Below, piece after piece: positions 1 through 4,731 of a DNA stretch of 5,792 bases (the first letter of the stretch is position 1; each line of letters opens with the position of its first letter). The stretch is from Anaerolineae bacterium (GTDB taxonomy: Bacteria; Chloroflexota; Anaerolineae; JAAYZQ01). A program made the translations under genes and the position numbers. Location of the stretch: the NCBI GenBank assembly GCA_016926595.1, contig JAFGOG010000339.1, forward strand, positions 1-5,792. Direction: 5' to 3'. The notes beneath the pieces were generated by a model. It was not told the origin of the DNA, ran no database searches, and was given only the letters and a program-made list of their open reading frames with translations.

Positions 1-14
1 CCCTTACAGCTCAC

Positions 15-53
15 GTAGGGAAAACCTTACACGCTGTGTAGGGGAGTTCCTAC
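15..53. repeat. Pair of 16-bp imperfect palindromes 23 bp apart
   Basis: Two matching 16-bp units are present: GTAGGGAAAACCTTAC at 15-30 and GTAGGGGAGTTCCTAC at 38-53. Each has inverted ends (GTAGG and CCTAC or CCTTAC). A further CCTTAC at 2-7 continues the 23-24 bp spacing to the left, and the intervening bases can also fold as CCTTACAC gct GTGTAGGG with one G-T pair. Paired palindromes at about two helical turns are typical of binding sites for dimeric regulators such as LuxR/NarL-type proteins, but no regulator can be named. They could serve a gene off the left edge of the window. Confidence 0.5.
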
Positions 54-121
54 GCAAATGCTTGACTTGCCTCCCAACGTGCCCCCTGACCCAGTATACC
101 GGCTGAGAGGTCGCCCGTCAA

Positions 122-200
122 TCGTATGTTCTTATGATCTTGATGTCGTATGTTCTTGCGCCCGAAATCCTACATTCTTACCTCAAAATCGTAAGTTTTA
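122..200 (+). repeat. Degenerate 12-bp direct-repeat array, 21-24 bp period
   Basis: The 12-mer TCGTATGTTCTT occurs identically at 122-133 and 146-157. Degenerate copies follow at 168-179 (TCCTACATTCTT, 9 of 12 matching) and 189-200 (TCGTAAGTTTTA, 9 of 12). Spacings are 24, 22 and 21 bp, so all copies lie on roughly the same face of the helix. Such arrays are known as iterons in plasmid origins, as transposase-binding sites in Tn7-like ends, and as multi-site operators. There is no CRISPR-like spacer structure because the repeats are too short and degenerate. I favour a protein-binding array, with function unknown. Confidence 0.5.
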
Positions 201-207
201 CGTATTC

Positions 208-226
208 GGTATTCGTACGAATTACC
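208..226. promoter_or_regulatory. 12-bp perfect palindrome, possible operator
   Basis: ATTCGTACGAAT at 211-222 is a perfect palindrome. The flanking GGT (208-210) and ACC (224-226) extend it with one unpaired T at 223. It lies 24 bp upstream of the putative -35 element of gene 1 and immediately follows the direct-repeat array, so a regulator bound here could touch RNA polymerase. The role is inferred from position only. Confidence 0.4.
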
Positions 227-249
227 TAGAATGCCCTGCCAGGCTCCCT

Positions 250-278
250 TTGCGCCCTATGCTGCTCTGTGGTATACT
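250..278 (+). promoter_or_regulatory. Putative sigma70-type promoter of gene 1
   Basis: TTGCGC at 250-255 and TATACT at 273-278 are separated by exactly 17 bp. The -10 matches TATAAT at five of six positions, while the -35 matches only at TTG. Transcription would start near 285, leaving a leader of about 50 nt before the ATG at 333. A weak -35 next to upstream repeats and a palindrome would fit a promoter that needs an activator, but this is inference. Confidence 0.5.
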
Positions 279-284
279 GGCAGC

Positions 285-323
285 GGAGGAGCGCACCCGC
301 ATCTCCACTCCTCCGTGGAGAGG
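285..323 (+). promoter_or_regulatory. Leader with two competing hairpins over the gene 1 ribosome binding site
   Basis: The ribosome binding site GGAGAGG (317-323) lies 9 nt before the ATG at 333. TCTCCAC (302-308) pairs perfectly with GTGGAGA (315-321) around a 6-nt loop, burying that site. The loop TCCTCC and neighbouring C form CTCCTCC (308-314), which can instead pair with GGAGGAG (285-291), just at the predicted transcript start. The two foldings share bases 308-314 and exclude each other, so the leader could switch between a closed and an open ribosome site. The pairing is seen in the sequence; the switching is inferred. Confidence 0.4.
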
Positions 324-332
324 CAGATCGCG

Positions 333-839
333 ATGCCGCTGAGCGAATCGGACACCCGAGCCAAGCTCATAGACCCGGCCGTGCACGCCCGAGGCTGGAC
401 CGAAGACCTGATCCGCCGCGAGGAAACGGCCGGCGCGATCGAGATTCTGGACGGCAAGCCCCGTAAGCGCTCCCGCGGGCGCGTCGACTATACCCTGCGC
501 ATCAAGGTCAACCCCGACACCCAACCGGTCGCCGTCGCCCTGATCGAGGCCAAAGCCGAGCACCTGCCGCCCAACCACGGGCTGGAGCTAGGCAAGAAAA
601 GCCCGCTGACCGAGGCCCATTTCGAAGAGTTCTTCCGCCTCCTGCCCGACCGCGCCGACAGCGACCATAGCTGGACCGTCATCCGAGAGGAGATCGAAGC
701 CCGCAACTATGACCTGAAGGCGGTCAACCCCCATGCCGAGTCGGAGGAGGACACCCGCACACCCGACGAGCTACTGGACCTAATCGAAGCCAAAGGCCGC
801 GAGGTGGCTGAGGCGTTAGCGTTATTGCGCAGGCAGTGA
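333..839 (+). pseudogene. In-frame HsdR N-terminus / HsdM C-terminus chimera (type I restriction-modification remnant)
   Basis: The 168-residue product joins two parts of a type I restriction-modification system. Residues about 4-85 resemble the N-terminal nuclease domain of HsdR: DTRAKLIDPA near the start, then VDY (Asp52) and IEAKAE (Glu72, Lys74), which fit the PD-(D/E)XK catalytic residues. Known relatives continue as HGLEQAK followed by Y (the QxxxY motif). Here the sequence reads HGLELGKK and changes to SPLTEAHFEEFFRLLP, the C-terminal end of an HsdM N6-adenine methylase, including NYDLKAVNP (125-133) and a closing helix. The helicase motor, the methylase catalytic core and any HsdS are absent. 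Intact HsdR is usually near 800-1000 residues and HsdM near 500. ATG 333 is chosen because GGAGAGG precedes it by 9 nt and HsdR homology begins there; the frame is open upstream to 231. The fusion is probably a deletion scar unable to restrict or methylate as a normal system. A small protein with leftover nuclease activity, or an assembly misjoin, remains possible. Confidence 0.75.
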
Positions 840-859
840 TCGGATGAGGGGCAAACACG

Positions 860-890
860 CTGGCGGGGACGCCAGACGTATCCTATAGGA
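860..890 (+). promoter_or_regulatory. Hairpin and palindrome between genes 1 and 2
   Basis: CTGGCG (860-865) and CGCCAG (870-875) form a 6-bp stem with a GGGA loop. No T-run follows, so it is not a standard terminator. The next bases, TCCTATAGGA (881-890), are a perfect 10-bp palindrome that overlaps the ribosome binding site of gene 2. I see no separate promoter for gene 2, so genes 1 and 2 may share a transcript and the hairpin may mark processing or protect the downstream message. Confidence 0.3.
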
Positions 891-900
891 GGGAATGCAC

Positions 901-1470
901 ATGCCTTTAGCTGCATCATCGCCCGAGACACGAGTCTATCAGCTCCGAGTTACGCTCAGAGATGTCACTCCGCCCATCTGGCGCGTGATCCAGGTCGCCG
1001 GCGATGCCACGCTCTACAGGCTGCACCTGATCATCCAGGAGGTGATGGGCTGGGAGAATTATCACCTGTTCATGTTCACCATCGACGGCGTCGAATATGG
1101 CGAGCCTGATCCCGACGATTTCCGCGAGGTCAAGAGCGCGCGCAGAACCAGGCTGAGCCAGGTCATCCGCCAGGCGCGCCAGCGGTTCCTGTACGAGTAT
1201 GACTTTGGCGACGGCTGGGAGCACGACGTCAAGGTCGAGAAGGTCCTGGCGCCCGCGGCCGGAGTCCGCTACCCGCTGTGCCTCGGCGGCGAGCGAGCCT
1301 GTCCGCCCGAAGACTGCGGCGGCTCATGGGGCTACGAAGAGCTGCTGAACACCATCGGCGATCCCGAGCACGAGGAATATGACGAGATGATGGAGTGGCT
1401 GGGCGGCGAGTTCGACCCCGAGGAGTTTGACCTGGAAGGTGTGAACCAGGCGTTGAGGCGCATGCGGTAG
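901..1470 (+). CDS. pRiA4b ORF-3-like protein
   Basis: The 189-residue product matches the plasmid pRiA4b ORF-3-like family (IS1096 passenger-protein type). Signature stretches are VTLRDVTPPIWRVIQV (17-32), LHLIIQEVMGWENYHLFMF (41-59), YEYDFGDGWEHDVKVEKV (99-116) and CLGGERACPPEDCGGSWGY (127-145, Cys127, Cys134 and Cys139), ending in an acidic FDPEEFDLE segment. The length is normal for the family and no reading-frame damage is visible. The biochemical role of the family is not established, although members often ride on plasmids and transposons. Two ATGs are possible: the one at 895 sits only 1 nt after AGGAGGG (887-893), whereas ATG 901 has a 7-nt spacing, so I choose 901. The gene lies 61 bp after the hsd remnant on the same strand and ends before a strong terminator. 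Confidence 0.88.
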   Translation: MPLAASSPETRVYQLRVTLRDVTPPIWRVIQVAGDATLYRLHLIIQEVMGWENYHLFMFTIDGVEYGEPDPDDFREVKSARRTRLSQVIRQARQRFLYEYDFGDGWEHDVKVEKVLAPAAGVRYPLCLGGERACPPEDCGGSWGYEELLNTIGDPEHEEYDEMMEWLGGEFDPEEFDLEGVNQALRRMR

Positions 1471-1498
1471 CCACGCGGTCATTCCTTCCAGGTCCAAG

Positions 1499-1532
1499 AA
1501 AAAAAGCCAACCCATTGCTGGGTTGGCTTTTT
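1499..1532. terminator. Bidirectional intrinsic terminator between convergent genes
   Basis: GCCAACCC (1506-1513) pairs with GGGTTGGC (1520-1527) around the loop ATTGCT. A run of A (1499-1505) precedes the stem and five T (1528-1532) follow it, so there is a U-tract on either strand and the A/T tracts can extend the stem to 13 bp. It lies 28 bp after gene 2 and 40 bp beyond the end of gene 3, which converges from the right, so it can end both transcripts. Confidence 0.93.
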
Positions 1533-1572
1533 CGCAGAACGGAGGGTGAGGGGGCAAGCGAGGGCATTGTTA

Positions 1573-2265
1573 TCATGCAGGATCTGGCTTGCGCGCCCGG
1601 GGGTACGTGAGCTGGATCTCTCGCGCGACCCGGGGATTGCCCCCGGTGCGGCTGTACGCTGGTATCGACTCAGGCGGCAGCAGGTTCCTGAGCAAGCGCC
1701 GGATCCGGTTGCGGCGGTCGCGGATGGAGCCTTCGGTCGTGCCGATGATCTGGGCGATGCTGGCGTTGGTGTGCCCGCCAGCCGCCAGACGGATGATCTG
1801 CTTGTCGGTCTGGATTGTCTGCCAGTGGCGCGTCAGCTTGCGCTGGGAGTAGCCGGCCGCATGGCGCGCCTCATACAGCACGCTCTCCAGCACCTCGTCC
1901 GACAGCCAGTCGATGCTCCGCGTGTCGTCGCCGGGTGACGGAGCGATGAGCCACTCGGCCGGGAAGTGGGGATTCTCGTCGATCTCCTGTTCCATGGTGT
2001 CCAGGGATAGGGTGTTGAAGGGACCACGGCCCAGGATCTGCCGGTAGTAGCACTTTTTCGCCGCGTCCCGCGCCGCCACAAAGCAGTAGGGGACCGGCTG
2101 GCCGCGCTGGGAGTGCTTCCAGAAGGCCAATGCCGCGCTCTGGATCATGTCATCCATGTCCGTCGCGGTCAGATCATGGGCGCCCAAGCTGCGCCGCGCG
2201 CAGAAGGCTGCCTGCCGGCTTTTGACGATCACCTCGGGCTCGGTAGACGAATCGTAGGTGTTCAT
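1573..2265 (-). CDS. Sigma-70-like / helix-turn-helix transcription regulator
   Basis: The 230-residue product resembles a small, divergent sigma-70-family protein. Residues 32-50 (LTATDMDDMIQSAALAFWK) fit the region 2 core, where a D-D-I/L-Q-x-x-x-L-x-x-W pattern is usual. Residues about 155-196 look like region 4: DKQIIRLAAGGHTNASIAQIIG followed by TEGSIRDRRNRIRRLL, a helix-turn-helix with a basic recognition helix. Between them lies a longer acidic linker (about 87-135) than in a typical ECF factor, and the C-terminus (197-230) is a basic, proline-containing tail. It could be an alternative sigma factor or a sigma-like DNA-binding protein from a phage or mobile element; no specific family is named. 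The ATG at 2265 follows AGGA with a 5-nt gap. The gene faces the gene 1-2 unit and shares its terminator. A GGGGA/TCCCC hairpin lies in its leader (2302-2317). Confidence 0.6.
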   Translation of the reverse strand: MNTYDSSTEPEVIVKSRQAAFCARRSLGAHDLTATDMDDMIQSAALAFWKHSQRGQPVPYCFVAARDAAKKCYYRQILGRGPFNTLSLDTMEQEIDENPHFPAEWLIAPSPGDDTRSIDWLSDEVLESVLYEARHAAGYSQRKLTRHWQTIQTDKQIIRLAAGGHTNASIAQIIGTTEGSIRDRRNRIRRLLRNLLPPESIPAYSRTGGNPRVAREIQLTYPRARKPDPA

Positions 2266-2477
2266 GAGTTTCCTGTCCTTTCTGTCTGTTGGATTTGGGT
2301 TGGGGATCGAGTTCCCCGTCCCCGCACCTCAGGCCGGTAGGCCAGGACGATGTGATATGGCAAGTAGGAGAGAGGGCAAGCGAATTGGCGTGCGTGTAGG
2401 CTGCTTGATGAGGCGTGCTGCTATACTATCGGTCATGTGTGCCTGATCCGTGGTGAGGGGGTATTGCTGGCAGGATC

Positions 2478-2515
2478 AAAGAAAGCCGGGACTGAGATGA
2501 GATCTCAATCCCGGC
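2478..2515 (-). terminator. Orphan minus-strand intrinsic terminator
   Basis: GCCGGGA (2485-2491) pairs with TCCCGGC (2509-2515), and inside it TGAGAT (2493-2498) pairs with ATCTCA (2502-2507) around a GAG loop. The remaining position is a C-A mismatch in plus-strand RNA but a U-G pair in minus-strand RNA, giving an unbroken 14-bp stem there. The minus strand then reads TTTCTTTG, a U-rich tail, whereas the plus strand has no T-run. It therefore ends transcripts moving left. No gene to its right feeds it, and gene 3 starts 213 bp further on in the same direction, so it may end a small RNA, insulate gene 3, or act as an attenuator in a long gene 3 leader. Confidence 0.7.
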
Positions 2516-2670
2516 CTGAAGCTCTGAGTTTGGGCGAGGATCGGTTTCTACGAATCCAGGCGGAGGGTGGGTTTACCGTGCTCTAATTATGTAATGTCTC
2601 ATATGAATACTTTCGGACGTCGGCAGAGGTGCCATTCGCATGCGCTGCTCTCGGGGTGCCTTGCCGGTAT

Positions 2671-2699
2671 TTGACATTCAGCACGATCGGGGTTATGAT
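2671..2699 (+). promoter_or_regulatory. Strong sigma70-type promoter of gene 4
   Basis: TTGACA (2671-2676) matches the -35 consensus perfectly, and TATGAT (2694-2699) matches the -10 at five of six positions with the optimal 17-bp spacer. Transcription should begin near 2706, about 120 nt before the gene 4 start. This is the best promoter in the window. Gene 5 follows with no comparable promoter of its own, so it probably serves both genes. Confidence 0.82.
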
Positions 2700-2703
2700 G
2701 TGC

Positions 2704-2799
2704 GCGGGCTAACCGCGGATGAGCAGTGCTTGCCCAAGCCCGCAGGGGTCCAACGTTGCTGCGGTGGATCCGCGCTCCAAAGAATGGGGCCTACCCCAT
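2704..2799 (+). other. Structured 5' leader of gene 4
   Basis: The predicted 120-nt leader contains several inverted repeats: GCGGGCT (2704-2710) with AGCCCGC (2737-2743), GCGG (2761-2764) with CCGC (2770-2773), and ATGGGG (2784-2789) with CCCCAT (2794-2799) around a 4-nt loop. The last ends 14 nt before the ribosome site AGGGAG (2814-2819). I recognise no known riboswitch class, and there is no T-run that would make an attenuator. The folds may be simple message-stabilising structures. Confidence 0.3.
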
Positions 2800-2826
2800 C
2801 CCCGCTCGTTTGCAGGGAGTGACAAA

Positions 2827-4626
2827 ATGGAAGATCTCTCGGTAAGCAGGTCGACAGCAAAGCAATTGCTGCCAGGGGAGAAGATCATCTACCGGGCGCC
2901 GCGTAACTGGTCGAGGTTGACCGGAGTAGTGGCGGCCACGCTGCTTGGCCTGGTGTTGGTGGCCGTGTATGTGCTATGTTCCGACTGGCAACCGAATACT
3001 CACGAATTCGGCAAAGAGATCCCCGTGCTCGCGGGTCTGTCTGATGCCCTCCAGGTGCAGCTCGTTGACGCGGGCCGTTTGGGGGCGCTGATCCTGGGGG
3101 TTTTGGTCCTGATCATCAGCATCCCAGAACTGGTGGTATTGCTGGGGGCCAAAGTCACCTTGACAGACCGGCGGATCCTGGGGAGAACGGGTAGGTTTGT
3201 GTCGCGCCGGGTCGATATTCCTTTGGACAGGATTGCATGGGTGGATTTCCCGAATCATATCGTTTCGAAGGGGCCGATCACCATCCACATGAAGGGTGGG
3301 GAGCATACTACCCTGCGGTTCTTGGCCAAACCCAAGATTCTTCTAGGGTATCTGGAGGCCGGTCATGCAGCGGACACCAAGCTGGTGATCCAGAGACGGA
3401 CGACGTGGGGACAGCTGGCGCTCATGGTAATGGCGATCGTTGCCCTTGGCATTCTGGTGGCCTATGCCGTGGGCGGGTTCGATGGCACTTCGGCGGTCGA
3501 CTCTGGGCGCGGGTCCGATGGCGCGCCAACGCAGCCAGGTGAAGCACAGCCGGTGGCGGTGGTGGAAGCAGCGACCCCAGAGCCGACAAGCACGCCGTCT
3601 CTCGCCCTGGGCTCGCCGGGGGCAGACAAGGTGATCGCGTTTAACCCCGGTCCGGGGGCGAAGGCCCAGTACGGGGACGCGGACGAGCTACTTGGGGATC
3701 CGGACATGGTCGAGCAGCCGTGCTGCCTGGGGATGCTCCAGCTTGGGAGAGGCGGGAGCGTGGTGGTGGCCTTTACGGACAATGCTGTCGTCAACGGGCG
3801 CGGTGCCGATTTGCAGGTGTATGGCGAGAGCGCCGGGGATGACTTCTTGCGTGTGGAGGTCAGCGAGGACGGGCAGATTTGGCGCGCATTCTCGAAGGTG
3901 GCCGAGTCGTCGGGACCCCTGGATTTGGCTGACGTCGGGCTGGCGCGGGCCGTGTTTGTGCGGCTCACCGACGTGCAGCCGGGAACGTCGACAGGTGCCG
4001 AGCTGGATGCCGTGGTTGCGCTCCACAGCGGGTCGACTGTGGGAGCACCGCCTGCCCTGCCTGATGCTGTGGCCAGGGCCAAGCTAACGCTGTATGACGG
4101 TCCAAGAAGCAACGCGAAGGCGGTCGACACCGTGATGGCGGACACGGTCTTGAGTGTGAAGCGTCGCAGCAGCACGAACGAATGGGTTGAGGTGGGGGCG
4201 CCGAGCGGCAAGAAGGGGTGGTGCCGGACAGGCGAATTGGCTTTGAACGTGTCTTTGAGCGGCTATGCTGCAGTTCAGGTGGCGCCGACGGCTACGCCCC
4301 CTCCGCCATCGCCGACCGCTCCCAAGGTCTGCCCGTCGAATCCGGCGCTGGTGAGCATCACCAACCTGCTGGACGTGTCTCTCAGGCTTGATTTGAAGGG
4401 CCCAGGCACCTATCGGCTGAATTTCGCCGCGGGGCAGACACGCAACGTCTGTCTGCTAGCAGGCACTTACTCATACAGTGCCGTAGCCGGTGGATCAACC
4501 TACAATTTCTCGAAGAGCAGAACATTCGAGGCAGGCCGTCGCAACTGCTTGAGCTTTTATCCCACCGACATGGATGCTCCGGACTGCAATGCGCCTGAGG
4601 ATCCGGGTGCGTACTCGCCGCCGTGA
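2827..4626 (+). CDS. Membrane protein: bacterial PH domain, surface beta-sandwich, SH3b-like domain
   Basis: The 599-residue protein has a mosaic architecture. LLPGEKIIYRAPRNW (14-28) precedes a first membrane helix (about 32-51). After a 33-residue outside loop comes a second helix (about 85-108), then a bacterial PH (bPH2/YdbT-like) domain (about 109-180; TLTDRRIL, RVDIPLDRI), and a third helix (about 196-216). By the positive-inside rule the PH domain faces the cytoplasm and residues 217-599 are exported. The exported part has a Thr/Pro linker, a beta-sandwich of the discoidin/PEP-CTERM surface type (268-400; FTDNAVVNGRGADLQVY, VEVSEDGQIW, VFVRLTD), an SH3b-like domain (417-474; LYDGP, VEVGAPSGKKGWC), a second Pro-rich linker (487-500) and a C-terminal beta domain with cysteines (502-580). 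I chose ATG 2827 because AGGGAG lies 7 nt upstream; the frame is open to 2719, but that would place the start only a few bases after the transcript start. No enzyme motif is seen. A role in sensing or binding the wall or an outside ligand is inferred. Confidence 0.82.
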   Translation: MEDLSVSRSTAKQLLPGEKIIYRAPRNWSRLTGVVAATLLGLVLVAVYVLCSDWQPNTHEFGKEIPVLAGLSDALQVQLVDAGRLGALILGVLVLIISIPELVVLLGAKVTLTDRRILGRTGRFVSRRVDIPLDRIAWVDFPNHIVSKGPITIHMKGGEHTTLRFLAKPKILLGYLEAGHAADTKLVIQRRTTWGQLALMVMAIVALGILVAYAVGGFDGTSAVDSGRGSDGAPTQPGEAQPVAVVEAATPEPTSTPSLALGSPGADKVIAFNPGPGAKAQYGDADELLGDPDMVEQPCCLGMLQLGRGGSVVVAFTDNAVVNGRGADLQVYGESAGDDFLRVEVSEDGQIWRAFSKVAESSGPLDLADVGLARAVFVRLTDVQPGTSTGAELDAVVALHSGSTVGAPPALPDAVARAKLTLYDGPRSNAKAVDTVMADTVLSVKRRSSTNEWVEVGAPSGKKGWCRTGELALNVSLSGYAAVQVAPTATPPPPSPTAPKVCPSNPALVSITNLLDVSLRLDLKGPGTYRLNFAAGQTRNVCLLAGTYSYSAVAGGSTYNFSKSRTFEAGRRNCLSFYPTDMDAPDCNAPEDPGAYSPP

Positions 4627-4731
4627 TGTGAACGAGTCCTGTCCCGGCCGATAATGATGATGCTGTATAGACAATTGTGTTCCACCTGAAGAGATCAAGC
4701 GACATGTCGGTCGATATAGAGGAAATCTGAA
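4627..4731 (+). promoter_or_regulatory. Gene 4-gene 5 spacer with two palindromes
   Basis: This 105-bp gap holds ACAATTGT (4671-4678) and CGACATGTCG (4700-4709), both perfect palindromes, and the gene 5 ribosome site AGAGGA (4718-4723). A TATAGA at 4666-4671 has no matching -35 at 17 bp. No terminator is evident, so read-through from the gene 4 promoter is likely. The palindromes could be operator sites that tune gene 5, with only position as evidence. Confidence 0.3.

Larger units (their letters stand above)
1..332. other. Repeat-rich non-coding region upstream of gene 1
   Basis: I see no convincing gene in these 332 bases. An open frame starting at 58 runs through the repeats and has no recognisable protein features. 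The region is more AT-rich between about 119 and 230 than the genes that follow. From left to right it contains two 16-bp imperfect palindromes (15-53), a degenerate direct-repeat array (122-200), a 12-bp palindrome (211-222), a promoter-like pair of hexamers (250-278) and a hairpin over the ribosome binding site of gene 1 (302-321). This density of ordered elements suggests a control region or the end of a mobile element. The sequence alone does not tell which. Confidence 0.6.
2266..2826. other. Long intergenic region between divergent genes 3 and 4
   Basis: These 561 bases separate the starts of gene 3 (leftward) and gene 4 (rightward). Short open frames here have no recognisable protein features and overlap the promoter or structured elements. 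From the left, the region holds the gene 3 ribosome site, a small GGGGA/TCCCC hairpin (2302-2317), a minus-strand terminator (2478-2515), an AT-rich patch around 2585-2610, a near-consensus rightward promoter (2671-2699) and a structured leader for gene 4. I found no good promoter for gene 3: a weak minus-strand pair (TTGCCC, 16 bp, TATCAC) upstream of its start is the best candidate. Confidence 0.6.

Noticed and set aside
1..226. CRISPR-like spacing of repeats
   Set aside because: Repeats are only 12 bp and two of four are degenerate, and the gaps are 9-12 bp, far shorter than CRISPR spacers.
231..332. N-terminal extension of gene 1 to the ATG at 231
   Set aside because: The extra 34 residues have no HsdR similarity, and that start lies upstream of the predicted promoter, while ATG 333 has a good ribosome site and marks the beginning of homology.
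58..342. Open frame of 94 codons on the + strand
   Set aside because: It crosses the repeat array, the promoter-like elements and the ribosome site of gene 1, has no plausible ribosome site and its translation shows no domain features.
895..900. ATG at 895 as start of gene 2
   Set aside because: AGGAGGG ends only 1 nt before it, too close for initiation; ATG 901 has a 7-nt spacing.
2422..2427. TATACT as a rightward -10 element
   Set aside because: No -35-like hexamer at 16-18 bp; TTGATG upstream is only 11 bp away.
2719..2826. Extended start of gene 4 at 2719
   Set aside because: It would begin only about 13 nt after the predicted transcript start and adds residues without domain features; ATG 2827 has AGGGAG at 7 nt.
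3462..4211. 249-codon open frame on the minus strand
   Set aside because: It is fully antisense to the exported part of gene 4, and its low-complexity Ser/Thr/Ala/Pro composition is what a GC-rich shadow frame gives.
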